The notes: a model not told the origin generated them from the sequence alone. A stretch of 64,000 nt of DNA from an uncultured Clostridium sp. (GCA_900552555.1 URZW01000007.1:1-64000), one strand, 5' to 3'; shown: positions 8,823 to 18,047, numbered from the stretch's first letter. Translations and numbers: made by a program.

Positions 8823-10250
8823 TTACATAATTAACAATTCTCTGATAGCTCTACAATAAATTTCATAAGCTAATAACAAATTATCAATAGAAATAAATTC
8901 ATCAGTTTGATGGCACATATCTTTTTGACCAGGTAAATTTGCTCCAAAAGAAACAAAATTATCAAAAGCACGAGCATAAGTAGCACCACCAATAGCAATA
9001 GGTTCTGCGTTAGAGTTAGTAACATCGTTATAAATTTTGCAAAGAGTTTTTACCAAAAATGAATCTTTTGGAATATGTAAAGGATTCATTTTTCCAGCAA
9101 GTTCACAACGAATGTCACTATACTTTTTACTAACTTCTGTAAATTTATCGGCTATAAAATCAAAAGTAGTATTAATAGGAACTCTTAAATTAAATCCGAT
9201 TTTTAATTCGTCATTTTTAAAATAAAATTTACCAACATTTAAAGTAAGTGAACCGGACTCGTCAGGAACATTGATGCCTAATTTATCTCCATTATAATCA
9301 AGTCCAATATATTGTGTAAATAAATCTAATAAAGGTATAACAATATTATAATTTTTAAATAATTTATTTAAAACAATTATTAAATGTGATATCGCATTTA
9401 TACCTAAATCAGGATGAGCAGCATGTGCTTGAATACCATGAGATATTATTTTTAATTGATTGTTATTCAAAATTTCAATATCAATTTTAAAAGAAAGTTT
9501 AGAAGCTGTATCTTTTATAAAAGATGTTACATCATTTATGTTGATATTGTTTTTTACTGAAATTATACAACTACAATATTTTGGTACTACATTTAGCGGA
9601 TTATTATTGCAGTTAATATCACTTAAAACAATATCTTTATTTTTAAAAGTAGAATAATCCATAATTAAAAATGGAGAGATAAGGCCTTTTTCGGCATATA
9701 TACAAGGAAAATCAGCATCAGGACTAAATCCTATTGAAGGAATTTCTTCATGTTCTTTATAATAATTAATACATTTCCAATCTCTTTCTTCATTAAGTCC
9801 TAAGATTAATCTAACTCTTTTATTTATATTGATATTGTTTTCAGAACAATAGTCCATAACTGCTTTCATGGCGTATAGACTAGCTATAACAGGGCCTTTG
9901 TCATCAATTGCACCTCTACCATAAATTTTATTATCTGCAATATGTGCTTCGAATGGAGGGTAAGTCCAGTTTTCACCTTCAGGTACTACATCTAGATGAC
10001 CAACAATTCCAATTAGTTCAGTGCCTTCTCCAAATTCAATATAACCACAATAGCCGTCAATATTTTTGGTTTTAAATCCAAGTTTTTTTCCTAAATTTAG
10101 TGTGTATTCAAGGGCTTTTATGGTGTTTTTTCCAAATGGTTCGCTGGGGTTATTAGATTCTGAGTGAACACTTGGAATTTTGATTAATTCTTGCAAGTTT
10201 GTTATAAGTTCGTCTTTCTTTAAATATTTTTCAAACATATTATCATACAC
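8823..10250 (-). CDS. pepV: M20-family dipeptidase, PepV type
   Basis: A 475-residue zinc dipeptidase of the PepV/Sapep group, releasing amino acids from dipeptides in the cytoplasm. Metal and catalytic motifs are in order: VGHLDVVPEGENW, YGRGAIDDKGP, GLNEERDWKC, FSPDADFP, and the C-terminal AIGGATYARAF and MCHQTDEFI. A lid domain sits between about residues 190 and 390. AAAGG lies only 3 nt before the first ATG and 11 nt before ATG 10238 (fifth codon), so the true start may be 10238. It is monocistronic on the minus strand, with a MITE-like element upstream. Confidence 0.9.
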   Translation of the reverse strand: MYDNMFEKYLKKDELITNLQELIKIPSVHSESNNPSEPFGKNTIKALEYTLNLGKKLGFKTKNIDGYCGYIEFGEGTELIGIVGHLDVVPEGENWTYPPFEAHIADNKIYGRGAIDDKGPVIASLYAMKAVMDYCSENNININKRVRLILGLNEERDWKCINYYKEHEEIPSIGFSPDADFPCIYAEKGLISPFLIMDYSTFKNKDIVLSDINCNNNPLNVVPKYCSCIISVKNNININDVTSFIKDTASKLSFKIDIEILNNNQLKIISHGIQAHAAHPDLGINAISHLIIVLNKLFKNYNIVIPLLDLFTQYIGLDYNGDKLGINVPDESGSLTLNVGKFYFKNDELKIGFNLRVPINTTFDFIADKFTEVSKKYSDIRCELAGKMNPLHIPKDSFLVKTLCKIYNDVTNSNAEPIAIGGATYARAFDNFVSFGANLPGQKDMCHQTDEFISIDNLLLAYEIYCRAIRELLIM

Positions 10251-10271
10251 CTTTCTATTTTATTTAACAAA

Positions 10272-10494
10272 TACATTATGGTTAAGTAATGAGAACGGTT
10301 GAGATAACTATAAATGATATTTTTCATAACGTTAACAAATTCTAATGTAAATACTCTAACAATACCCGAATACAGGACCCTTTAGAGCATTTACTTAAGA
10401 ATTTGTAACACTATTTTGGTCACATTCGAAATATATTCAAAATATCATTTATACTTATTTTAATTATGCCCATTACTTTACTGTAATACATTAT
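10272..10494. mobile_element. MITE-like hairpin element, family 2, copy 1
   Basis: The outer arms (TTAAGTAATGAG near 10282 against CATTACTTTA at 10471) and inner arms (ATAAATGATATTTTT near 10309 against AAAATATCATTTAT; ACAAATTCTAATGTAAATACT against a near-complement about 70 bp later) make a nested palindrome of about 220 bp. A second copy in the opposite orientation lies at 30128-30320. There is no coding capacity. It occupies the divergent intergenic space between pepV and the transketolase gene. Confidence 0.7.
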
Positions 10495-10575
10495 ATCATA
10501 AATTATATTAAAAAGGTTGAATAAAATGAACATTAATTATATAATAATCACAACAAAAACCAAGGAGGAAGAAAC

Positions 10576-11397
10576 ATGGAAAAAATAAAAGACATTACAA
10601 AATTAAGTGAAATAGCAAAAAATATCAGAAAAGGAATTATTGAATCAGTATATAGTGGACAATCAGGCCATCCAGGAGGATCACTTTCAATTGCAGACAT
10701 AATGACAGTATTATATTTTTATGAAATGAACATTGACCCCCAAAATACAAAAGATGAAAATAGAGATAGACTTGTACTATCAAAAGGACATTGTGCACCT
10801 GCATTATATTCGACATTAGCAAATAGAGGATATTTTGATGTTGAAGAATTAACAACATTAAGAAATATAGAAAGTAGATTACAAGGTCATCCAGACATGA
10901 ACAAAGTACCAGGTGTTGATATGACTACAGGCTCATTAGGTCAAGGGCTATCTGTTGCAAATGGTATGGCAATAGCTGGAAAATTGGATAATAAAGATTA
11001 TAGAGTATATTGCATAATGGGTGATGGAGAAATAGAAGAAGGTCAAGTTTGGGAGGCTGCAATGGCTTCAAACAAATACAAATTAGATAATTTGTGTGTT
11101 ATTGTTGACAATAATAATTTACAAATTGATGGTACAATTGAAGAGGTTATGAGTTCATATCCAATTGATGAAAAGTTTAAAAGCTTTGGATTTCAAGTTA
11201 TAAATATTGATGGTCATAATCTTCAGGAAATTATTGATGCTTTTGATGTTGCAAGAAATGTAAAAGGTAAACCTGTTTGTATTATTGCTAAAACTACAAA
11301 GGGAAAAGGTGTTTCTTTTATGGAAAATAAAGCAGAATGGCATGGAAAAGCACCAAATGAAGAGCAATATCTTCAAGCAATGAAAGAATTGTCTTGA
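10576..11397 (+). CDS. Transketolase, N-terminal (TPP-binding) subunit
   Basis: 273 residues, matching the N-terminal subunit of split bacterial transketolases: SGHPGGSLSIADIM, LSKGHCAPALYS, GHPDMNKVPGVDMTTGSLGQGL, and the TPP/Mg site MGDGEIEEGQVWEA with NNNLQIDG. It ends in KAEWHGKAPNEEQY, as the family does. A full enzyme (non-oxidative pentose phosphate pathway) needs a C-terminal subunit of about 310 residues, which in most genomes is the next gene; here the next gene is alaS and no C-half is found in the window. The ribosome binding site AAGGAGG is 8 nt before ATG. Confidence 0.9.
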   Translation: MEKIKDITKLSEIAKNIRKGIIESVYSGQSGHPGGSLSIADIMTVLYFYEMNIDPQNTKDENRDRLVLSKGHCAPALYSTLANRGYFDVEELTTLRNIESRLQGHPDMNKVPGVDMTTGSLGQGLSVANGMAIAGKLDNKDYRVYCIMGDGEIEEGQVWEAAMASNKYKLDNLCVIVDNNNLQIDGTIEEVMSSYPIDEKFKSFGFQVINIDGHNLQEIIDAFDVARNVKGKPVCIIAKTTKGKGVSFMENKAEWHGKAPNEEQYLQAMKELS

Positions 11398-11538
11398 TTT
11401 TTTGGCTTTTTTGAAGTATAATTTAAAACATAAAAATAAAAGGTTCTTGAACTGTAACAACAAAAGTGCAGATTAGAAAACATTTGTTTTTGAAAAATAT
11501 TGATTATTAAATTATAAAAAGAGAAAGAGGGAAAATAA

Positions 11539-13302
11539 ATGAAAGCAATAGAAATAAGAAATAAATACCTAAATTTTTTTAAAGAACATGGACACGCTGT
11601 AATACCATCAGCACCATTAATACCAGAAAATGACCCATCAGTACTATTTACAACTGCAGGAATGCAACCATTAGTACCATATTTATTAGGGGAAAAACAT
11701 CCATCAGGAACAAGACTTACAGATTACCAAAAATGCTTAAGAACAAATGACATAGAAGAAGTAGGAGATAACAGACATTTAACATATTTTGAGATGTTAG
11801 GAAACTGGTCATTAGGAGATTACTTTAAAGAAGAATCAATTCAAATGAGTTTTGATTTCTTAACAAAAGAATTACAAATTCCAGTAGAAAAATTATCTGT
11901 AACAGTATTTGCAGGGGATGACGATTGCCCAAAGGACGAAGTAGCAGCAGAATGCTGGAAAAAAGCAGGAATTTTAGATGGACATATCTATTATTATGGA
12001 AAAGACGATAACTGGTGGATAGCTGGAGAAGAAGGACCATGTGGACCAGACACAGAAATGTTCTATGATACAGGAAAACCAGCATGTGGACCGGACTGTC
12101 AACCTTCATGTGACTGTGGTAAATATGTTGAAATATGGAACAATGTATTTATGGAATATTTCAAAAGCAAAGATGGAAAATATTCAAAATTAGCTCAAAG
12201 AAATGTTGATACAGGACTTGGACTAGAAAGAATGACAATGTTGTTACAAGGAAAAGAAACACCATTTGATACAGAATTATTCAAACCAGTAATGGACAGA
12301 CTATCAGAATTACAAAAAGTTGATAACATAGAAAGTAGAAGAATCATAGCAGAACACTTACGTTCAAGTATGATGGTAATTAGTGATGGTGGAAGACCAA
12401 GCAATGTTGACAGAGGATATATTTTAAGAAGATTAATTCGTAGAATGGTAAGACATATGAACAAACTACAAATAAATCTAGATGAAATATCAACACTAAT
12501 AGATATCAATGTTGAAAACTTAAAAGAAATGTATCCAGACTTAGCAAAAAATCAAGAATTAATAAAAAATGTAATAATTGAAGAAAAAAATAAATTTGTA
12601 AAAACACTTGCACATGGTGAAAAAGAATTCGAAAAAGAAATGAATAAAGCTAAAGAACAAGGAAAAACTAAAATAGATGGAAAAGTAGTATTTAAACTAT
12701 ATGACACATATGGATTTCCACCAGAAGTTACAAGTGAATTAGCACAAGAAAACAATATGACTGTTGATATGAAAGAATTTGACGAATTATTTAAAGTACA
12801 TCAAGAAAAGTCAAGAATGGGTTCAGAACAAAAATTTAAAGGTGGACTAGCAGAACAAAATGACACAACAATCGCATATCATACAGCAACACATTTATTA
12901 AATGCAGCACTTAAAGTAGTTTTAGGACCAGAAACACATCAAAGAGGTTCAAACATTACAATAGATAGAATGAGATTTGACTTCAACTGTGACCACAAAA
13001 TGACATACGAAGAAAAGAAACAAACAGAAGATTTAGTAAACAAATGGATTCAAGACGCTTTACCTGTAACAGTAGAAAAAATGAAAAAAGAAGATGCTGT
13101 TAAATCAGGTGCAGAATGTATGTTTATTGAAAAATATCCAGATGTTGTAACTGTTTACACAATAGGAGATGTTTCAAAAGAACTTTGCGGTGGACCTCAT
13201 GTTAAAAACACAAGTGAACTTGGAAAATTCAAGATCAAAAAAGAAGAAGCAAGTTCAGCAGGAGTTAGAAGAATAAAAGCAATTTTGGAAAAAGGGATTT
13301 AG
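11539..13302 (+). CDS. alaS: Short alanyl-tRNA synthetase without C-Ala domain
   Basis: 587 residues against about 870 for usual bacterial AlaRS. Present are the class II catalytic core (GMQPLVPYLLGEKHPSG, TYFEMLGNWSLGDYFK, GLGLERM), the tRNA-recognition helices (RGYILRRLIRRM) and the editing domain with its metal ligands (HTATHLL about residue 452, and CGGPHV near 551). The protein stops at the end of the editing domain, so the linker and C-terminal DHHA1/C-Ala region are missing. A Cys-rich insertion (ACGPDCQPSCDCGKYVE) and the FKGGLAEQNDTT region resemble the short AlaRS forms I associate with Patescibacteria. The last codons (K-G-I-stop) are supplied by repeat B. It could be the only AlaRS or a second copy. 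Confidence 0.9.
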   Translation: MKAIEIRNKYLNFFKEHGHAVIPSAPLIPENDPSVLFTTAGMQPLVPYLLGEKHPSGTRLTDYQKCLRTNDIEEVGDNRHLTYFEMLGNWSLGDYFKEESIQMSFDFLTKELQIPVEKLSVTVFAGDDDCPKDEVAAECWKKAGILDGHIYYYGKDDNWWIAGEEGPCGPDTEMFYDTGKPACGPDCQPSCDCGKYVEIWNNVFMEYFKSKDGKYSKLAQRNVDTGLGLERMTMLLQGKETPFDTELFKPVMDRLSELQKVDNIESRRIIAEHLRSSMMVISDGGRPSNVDRGYILRRLIRRMVRHMNKLQINLDEISTLIDINVENLKEMYPDLAKNQELIKNVIIEEKNKFVKTLAHGEKEFEKEMNKAKEQGKTKIDGKVVFKLYDTYGFPPEVTSELAQENNMTVDMKEFDELFKVHQEKSRMGSEQKFKGGLAEQNDTTIAYHTATHLLNAALKVVLGPETHQRGSNITIDRMRFDFNCDHKMTYEEKKQTEDLVNKWIQDALPVTVEKMKKEDAVKSGAECMFIEKYPDVVTVYTIGDVSKELCGGPHVKNTSELGKFKIKKEEASSAGVRRIKAILEKGI

Positions 13303-13347
13303 GGACGTTCCTGAAAATCCCTTTTTCAGGGGAATGGGGGACACTCC
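13291..13347 (+). repeat. REP-like element, family B, copy 1
   Basis: Pattern AAAGGGATTTAGGGACG, then TTCC, then AAAATCCCTTTTT, then GGGGGACACTCC. Internal arms AGGGATTT/AAAATCCCT pair. The TAG in it is the stop codon of alaS. An inverted partner lies at 13380-13434. Confidence 0.85.
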
Positions 13348-13379
13348 TTTTTGATTATGAATAGTTTTAAATTTAAAAA

Positions 13380-13434
13380 GGACTGTCCCCTTATCCCAAT
13401 TTGAAGGGAATTTAAGGAACGTCCCTAAATCCCT
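13380..13434 (-). repeat. REP-like element, family B, copy 2 (inverted)
   Basis: An inverted copy (GGACTGTCCCC ... GGAACGTCCCTAAATCCCT) 32 bp after copy 1. Together they can form a large cruciform between alaS and the HIT gene. Confidence 0.8.
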
Positions 13435-13458
13435 CTTCGAGAGAAAGGAAAGATAAAA

Positions 13459-13803
13459 ATGGAAGATTGTTTATTTTGTAAAATTATAAAAGGTGAAATT
13501 CCTTCAACAAAAGTATATGAAGATGATGAAATATTAGCATTCAATGATATAAATCCAGCAGCTCCAATTCATATATTGGTAATTCCTAAAAAACATATAA
13601 CTTCATTAGCACATATGGAAAAAGAAGATGAAGTAATTGTTGGAAAAATATATGGTGTTATAAATAAAATAGCGGAAGAAAAAGGTTTTAAGGAAAGTGG
13701 ATATAGAGTTATTGTTAATTGTGGAAAAGATGCTGGACAAGAAGTTATGCATTTACATTTTCATGTTTTAGCAGGTGCTAAATTTGGAGATAAAATTGTG
13801 TAA
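13459..13803 (+). CDS. HIT-family nucleotide hydrolase (HinT-like)
   Basis: 114 residues, the full length of HinT proteins, which hydrolyse purine nucleoside phosphoramidates and aminoacyl-adenylates. Motifs: N-terminal CLFCKIIKGEIPS, ILVIPKKHI and the histidine triad HLHFHVLAG near residue 100. A conserved CxxC pair (CLFC) could bind zinc, as in some relatives. The ribosome binding site is AGAAAGGAAAG. Its place behind alaS is interesting because HinT acts on aminoacyl-AMP, but repeats separate the two genes. A terminator follows. Confidence 0.92.
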   Translation: MEDCLFCKIIKGEIPSTKVYEDDEILAFNDINPAAPIHILVIPKKHITSLAHMEKEDEVIVGKIYGVINKIAEEKGFKESGYRVIVNCGKDAGQEVMHLHFHVLAGAKFGDKIV

Positions 13804-13823
13804 ATGGTGTTTTAAAAAATTAT

Positions 13824-13855
13824 AAAAAAATATCACTATTTAGTGATATTTTTTT
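13824..13855 (+). terminator. Rho-independent terminator
   Basis: The perfect stem AAAAAAATATCACTA / TAGTGATATTTTTTT with a 2-nt loop works in both directions, between the HIT gene and the convergent tmcAL. Confidence 0.85.
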
Positions 13856-13872
13856 GACTAAATGAAGATGCT

Positions 13873-15168
13873 TTAATTTATAACAATATTTTTAAAATCT
13901 AAATTAGCAAAAGAAGTTTTCTCAAAAGCAAGAGAATAAACATCAGTTGCAAAAGTATCTTTGTTAAACATATTTTGTAAATCAATATCAGAATTATTGT
14001 CAATAAACTTTTTAACTGAAGTAATTAATGCAAGTTCTGGGTGATTTTTTGCGATTTTTGAAACTATTTTTTTACCATTATCATTAAATCCAAGAATTCT
14101 AATATATGGTTTTTCTATTTTTTTTGAAAGTTGCATATCTTCTTTAGAAATATTAAGTAAAGTATACAAAAGAATTCTTTGTAATCTAGTTATAGTATAT
14201 CTTTTAGACTTGACAATATCTAAAAAATTATTAAGAGTGTTACAAGAATTAGCAGCTTTTTTTATAGAAAATTCTAATCCTTCTGAAACATCAGGAAGAT
14301 TAGCAATTTCTTCAATATTCATTTTCCTTAAATTATAAATGATTTCTTTTTCAAAGCAATTTAAATCAGGGACGATGGTACCATTAGTTAAACAATTAAT
14401 TAAAATAGAATAAGATTTTTCAGGAATAACAGATTTAATTGCATTAAAATCTTTATTTTTAACAATTTTTCGAATGGCAGTTGCACTTGCAAAATTTTGA
14501 AGATTACCATTTGAAGTTGGGTTATTACTTTTTGACAAATCTGTACTATTATAATTTGTCGCAAATCTATTAATACAAACAGGTTGTATTGAGCTATTAT
14601 ATTTTTTTAAAGCTTTTAAGTATTCAATACCTAAAATATTATTAGGTGAAGACAAAGCTTTTTTATATTCTTCAAAATCTAATTTATCATTTTTTAAGAG
14701 ATTATCATTTTTTATATAACCAAGTAGAGCGTTTTCACGAGCTTTAGGAAAAGATAATCCTTTATTTAACTCATCAGATAATAAATTTTTATATTTATTT
14801 GGTTCATTATATAAAATATTAGCAATATTTTCTAAAATCTTAATATTTGAAGTTTCCGAACCAAATGATAAATAATCGATAACTCCCAAAGAATTTAAAA
14901 TTTTGACTGCTCCATCTGCAAAATTTTCGGCACTTGAAATGGAATATAAAACAGGAAGTTCTATAACTAAATCAATTCCATTTTGTATGGCCATTTTAGT
15001 TTTTGACCATTTATCTATAATTGATGTTGAACCACGTTGAGTGAAATTACCACTAATTATAGCAACTGAAAAATCACAATTGGTTAATTTTTTTGATGTT
15101 TCTAAATGATATAAGTGTCCATTATGAAATGGATTATATTCGGCAATTATTCCTAAAATTTTACTCAA
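13873..15168 (-). CDS. tmcAL: tRNA(Met) cytidine acetate ligase
   Basis: 431 residues of the TmcAL (YlbM) family, which uses ATP and acetate to acetylate C34 of elongator tRNA-Met. The nucleotidyltransferase signature is clear at the N-terminus: GIIAEYNPFHNGHLYHL, then SGNFTQRGSTSIIDKW and DLVIELPVLYSISSAENFADGAV. ASATAIRK and the C-terminal helical region (TRLQRILLYTLL) follow. Full length. The start ATG 15168 gives the family's usual N-terminus. Monocistronic and divergent from rnhA. Confidence 0.92.
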   Translation of the reverse strand: MSKILGIIAEYNPFHNGHLYHLETSKKLTNCDFSVAIISGNFTQRGSTSIIDKWSKTKMAIQNGIDLVIELPVLYSISSAENFADGAVKILNSLGVIDYLSFGSETSNIKILENIANILYNEPNKYKNLLSDELNKGLSFPKARENALLGYIKNDNLLKNDKLDFEEYKKALSSPNNILGIEYLKALKKYNSSIQPVCINRFATNYNSTDLSKSNNPTSNGNLQNFASATAIRKIVKNKDFNAIKSVIPEKSYSILINCLTNGTIVPDLNCFEKEIIYNLRKMNIEEIANLPDVSEGLEFSIKKAANSCNTLNNFLDIVKSKRYTITRLQRILLYTLLNISKEDMQLSKKIEKPYIRILGFNDNGKKIVSKIAKNHPELALITSVKKFIDNNSDIDLQNMFNKDTFATDVYSLAFEKTSFANLDFKNIVIN

Positions 15169-15286
15169 TTAAAACGCCTTCTTTCTAAACTTTTTTATAT
15201 TATCAAAATTCTATAAATACTTGTTAAATTAAAACTATATTGATATAATAACATAAAAAAAGAGAAAAGACAAGGAAGTGTTAATT

Positions 15287-15721
15287 ATGGAAAAGGTAGT
15301 TATATATACAGATGGAGCATGTTCGGGAAATCCAGGCCCAGGAGGTTGGGGTGCAATATTAATGTATAAAGGAACAAAAAAAGAAATATCAGGAGCAAAA
15401 AATAATACAACAAATAATGTAATGGAACTTACAGCTGCATTAGAAGGGCTAAAAATGTTGAAGTTTCCATGTGAAGTCGAGTTGTATAGTGATAGTGCAT
15501 ATTTAGTAAATGGATTTTTACAAGGATGGATTTATAATTGGCAAAGAAATAATTGGAAGACATCTAATAAGGAGCCGGTTAAAAATAAGGAAATATGGCA
15601 AGAACTTTATAAGATGACACAGATACATGAAGTTAAATTTATCAAAGTTAAAGGTCATGCTGATAATGATTTTAATAATAGATGTGATGAACTTGCACGT
15701 AATGCAATAAAAACATTGTAA
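15287..15721 (+). CDS. rnhA: Ribonuclease HI
   Basis: 144 residues. Cleaves RNA in RNA-DNA hybrids (primers, R-loops). The catalytic D-E-D-D set is complete: YTDGACSGNPGPGGWG, NNVMELTAALEGL, YSDSAYLVNG, and the C-terminal VKGHADNDFNNRCDELA. ATG 15287 was chosen because AAGGAAG lies 9-10 nt before it; the GTG nine bases earlier overlaps that site. A TATAAT -10 box near 15242 with a TTGTTA -35 element about 17 bp before it gives a likely promoter. Confidence 0.94.
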   Translation: MEKVVIYTDGACSGNPGPGGWGAILMYKGTKKEISGAKNNTTNNVMELTAALEGLKMLKFPCEVELYSDSAYLVNGFLQGWIYNWQRNNWKTSNKEPVKNKEIWQELYKMTQIHEVKFIKVKGHADNDFNNRCDELARNAIKTL

Positions 15722-15929
15722 TTTACGCACCAATTATTTATATGAACTGAAAACTTTAACAACAAAATATTACATTTGTATTACATTTTAAAATAATATT
15801 GCAAAAAATTAGGCTTTAATTTATAATAAAATTGGATATAGTTTATACATATGAGATAAGGGGAAAATAATTACAATTTTGACTATGTCAAATTTTATTG
15901 TTTATGCCTTGAGAAAGGATGAGATTAAA

Positions 15930-16493
15930 ATGGAAACATTTGCAGAATACCTTTTAAATGAAAAAGATTTAGTAAGTAAAATGGACATTTTATACAGATT
16001 ACAAAAGATGTTAAGAGAAAGAAAAAATATATCAATATACTTTAATAATGCAGTAATATTTAAAACAGAAATAGCAAGAATGTTTTTAGAATACACAGAC
16101 ATGGGAAAAGAAGTAGATGAAAACTTAGTGCTAACAGCATGCCTAGTATGCAACTGCAAAAAAATAGATGGACCACAAAGTTTAGAAAGTTTATATAGTT
16201 ACGCAAAAAAAGGAGCAGAATTTTTATCAACATTAGGATTTAATAGGAGATTTTGCAAAATCTGTGAAGAAGTTAATAGATATAGTGGAAGTACTCCAAG
16301 AGAACCAGAAAGTGATATACTAGAATTAATAGATAATTTTGGAGGTTTATTACTCGATAGACCAGAAAGATTTGGTTTTTCACCAGAAAATGCTATTATA
16401 CAAATGGAAACAGCTATATTTAAAGATAAGAAAAATCAATATTTTAAAGAATTTAAAGATTTTGTGGAATTTATGCAGGAGGTTGAAGTATAA
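15930..16493 (+). CDS. Conserved hypothetical protein, first of a pair
   Basis: 187 residues from ATG 15930, which follows a GAAAGGATGAG site; the frame is open further upstream but without a site. The protein is helical and soluble. A stretch LVLTACLVCNCKKIDGPQSLESLYSYAKKGAEFLSTLG contains C-x-x-C and looks faintly like an HD-phosphohydrolase helix pair with the metal residues lost; this is only a guess. It ends in an acidic helix. The stop codon overlaps the ATG of the next gene by one base, so the two are translationally coupled. Confidence 0.65.
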   Translation: METFAEYLLNEKDLVSKMDILYRLQKMLRERKNISIYFNNAVIFKTEIARMFLEYTDMGKEVDENLVLTACLVCNCKKIDGPQSLESLYSYAKKGAEFLSTLGFNRRFCKICEEVNRYSGSTPREPESDILELIDNFGGLLLDRPERFGFSPENAIIQMETAIFKDKKNQYFKEFKDFVEFMQEVEV

Positions 16494-16783
16494 TGGATGC
16501 AAAAGAAAAAAATAAAAGTGTAAAAATGAAAGCTTTTGATAAATTAAAAAAAATTAATGATAAATGTTCAACAGTCAAAATAATTAGAAGCGGAGTACTA
16601 AAAAATTTTGAATTTAATACTAACAAAGAAGTAAGAAAACATGAAATAAAAGAAGAAATGTTAAATTTAAGTGAAACTAATAATTCAATGTTTGGAAAAG
16701 ACGTTCTAGATGAATATGGCATAAAAAGAGAAGAAAATGGAGAATATGTAATGAATAATCAACCAAATGAAAAAGAAAGATAG
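16493..16783 (+). CDS. Small hypothetical protein, second of a pair
   Basis: 96 residues, Lys/Glu/Asn-rich, soluble, with no recognised domain (MDAKEKNKSVKMKAF at the start, GKDVLDEYGIKREENG near the end). Its ATG overlaps the stop of the preceding gene (TAATG), which supports coexpression. The TAG stop is joined to repeat C at 16783-16813, so the original C-terminus may have been changed. Confidence 0.55.
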   Translation: MDAKEKNKSVKMKAFDKLKKINDKCSTVKIIRSGVLKNFEFNTNKEVRKHEIKEEMLNLSETNNSMFGKDVLDEYGIKREENGEYVMNNQPNEKER

Positions 16784-16813
16784 TTGTCAATAGGGACGCC
16801 CCTTTTTGACAAC
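16783..16813 (+). repeat. REP-like palindrome, family C, distant copy
   Basis: 31 bp: outer arms GTTGTCAA / TTGACAAC, inner AGGG-ACGC-CCCT. Identical to the copy next to the RAYT gene (34988-35018, opposite orientation) about 18 kb away. It begins at the last base of the TAG stop codon of the 96-aa gene. Confidence 0.88.
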
Positions 16814-16859
16814 TTCAATTTTGTAAAATGTATAATAAAGAAAGAAGAGGAACAAAGAT

Positions 16860-18047
16860 ATGTATGAAGTATTTGCAGATTTACATGTACACATAGGAAG
16901 ATCAGAAAATGGAAAACCAATAAAAATAACAGCAGCAAGAAGCCTAAATTTTGCAAACATTGCAAAAGAATGTGCAGAAAGAAAAGGAATAAACATAGTA
17001 GGAATAATAGATTGTGCATCACCATATGTTATTGAAGATATTGAAAACTTTTTAAGAACAGGAGATGCATATGAACTAAAAAACGGAGGAATTATATATA
17101 AAGATAAGGTTTGCATTCTTTTAGGAAGTGAAGTAGAAACATCAGAAAAAGGAAGAAACGGAAAATGTGGTGCAGCACATAATGTATGTTTTTTTCCACA
17201 TTTAGAAGATATAAAAGCATTTTCAAACGAAATGAGTAAGCATATTAAAAATATAACGTTAAGCACACAAAGATCAGATATATCAGGATATGAGTTAATT
17301 GATATAGTTGAAAAATATAATGGGATTTTAATACCAGCACATATATTTACACCATTCAAAAGCTATTATGGAAATTGTACAGATAGATTAGAAAACATAT
17401 TTAAGGAAAAATATGATAAAATATTTGCTGTTGAATTAGGATTAAGTTCAGATACATTTTTAGCAGATGAAATATCAGAACTAGAAAATAAGACATTTGT
17501 AACAAATTCTGATGCTCATTCGTTGCCTAAAATTGCAAGAGAATACAACAAAATGCAAGTAGAGGATATATCATTTAAAGAAGTTGTTAAAGCTTTGAAA
17601 AATGAAGATGGAAGAAAAATAATTGCAAACTACGGATTAGACCCTAAACTTGGAAAATATCATAGAACTTTTTGTGATAATTGTAATAAAACTATTGAAA
17701 CAAAGGAACCAGTTGAGGTATGTCCATATTGTGGAAGTAACAAGGTTACTTTTGGTGTTTTTGATAGAATTGAATTAATCAAAGATAAAAAAGAAATTAA
17801 GAGCCCGGAAAATAGACCACCATATATTTATCAAGTTCCTCTTGGATTTATCCCAGGTGTTGGCGGAAAAACTATTGAAAAGTTATTAGATAATTTTGAA
17901 ACTGAAATGAATATATTACATAGATTATCAAAAGACGATATAGAAGCGGTTGTTGGAGAAAAAGTCGCAAACTCTATTGAAAAAGCTAGAACTGGAAATG
18001 CAAAAGTGCAATCTGGTGGTGGCGGAAATTACGGAAAGATTTTGTAA
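16860..18047 (+). CDS. Endonuclease Q-like PHP-domain protein
   Basis: 395 residues. The N-terminal PHP metal-dependent phosphoesterase domain shows DLHVHIGRS, GIIDCASP, LGSEVET, AHNVCFFPH, IPAHIFTPFKSYYG and TNSDAHSLPKIARE. A zinc ribbon (CDNCNKTI and CPYCG) and a C-terminal helix-hairpin-helix-like segment (GFIPGVGGKTIEKLLDNFETEM, residues about 335-375) follow. This order matches the TIGR00375/EndoQ family, which nicks DNA 5' to deaminated bases such as uracil or hypoxanthine. Full length. Ribosome binding site AGAGGAAC. Upstream lies a family C repeat; downstream is spoIIM behind a strong hairpin. Confidence 0.82.
   Translation: MYEVFADLHVHIGRSENGKPIKITAARSLNFANIAKECAERKGINIVGIIDCASPYVIEDIENFLRTGDAYELKNGGIIYKDKVCILLGSEVETSEKGRNGKCGAAHNVCFFPHLEDIKAFSNEMSKHIKNITLSTQRSDISGYELIDIVEKYNGILIPAHIFTPFKSYYGNCTDRLENIFKEKYDKIFAVELGLSSDTFLADEISELENKTFVTNSDAHSLPKIAREYNKMQVEDISFKEVVKALKNEDGRKIIANYGLDPKLGKYHRTFCDNCNKTIETKEPVEVCPYCGSNKVTFGVFDRIELIKDKKEIKSPENRPPYIYQVPLGFIPGVGGKTIEKLLDNFETEMNILHRLSKDDIEAVVGEKVANSIEKARTGNAKVQSGGGGNYGKIL

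Noticed and set aside
10527..10589. Twenty-codon open frame ending inside the transketolase start
   Set aside because: Weak ribosome binding site and no sign of a leader-peptide attenuator; considered chance.
13291..13434. Family B pair as an ordinary terminator of alaS
   Set aside because: The same unit recurs in several places, including upstream of rpsP inside an operon, and no consistent T-run follows it.
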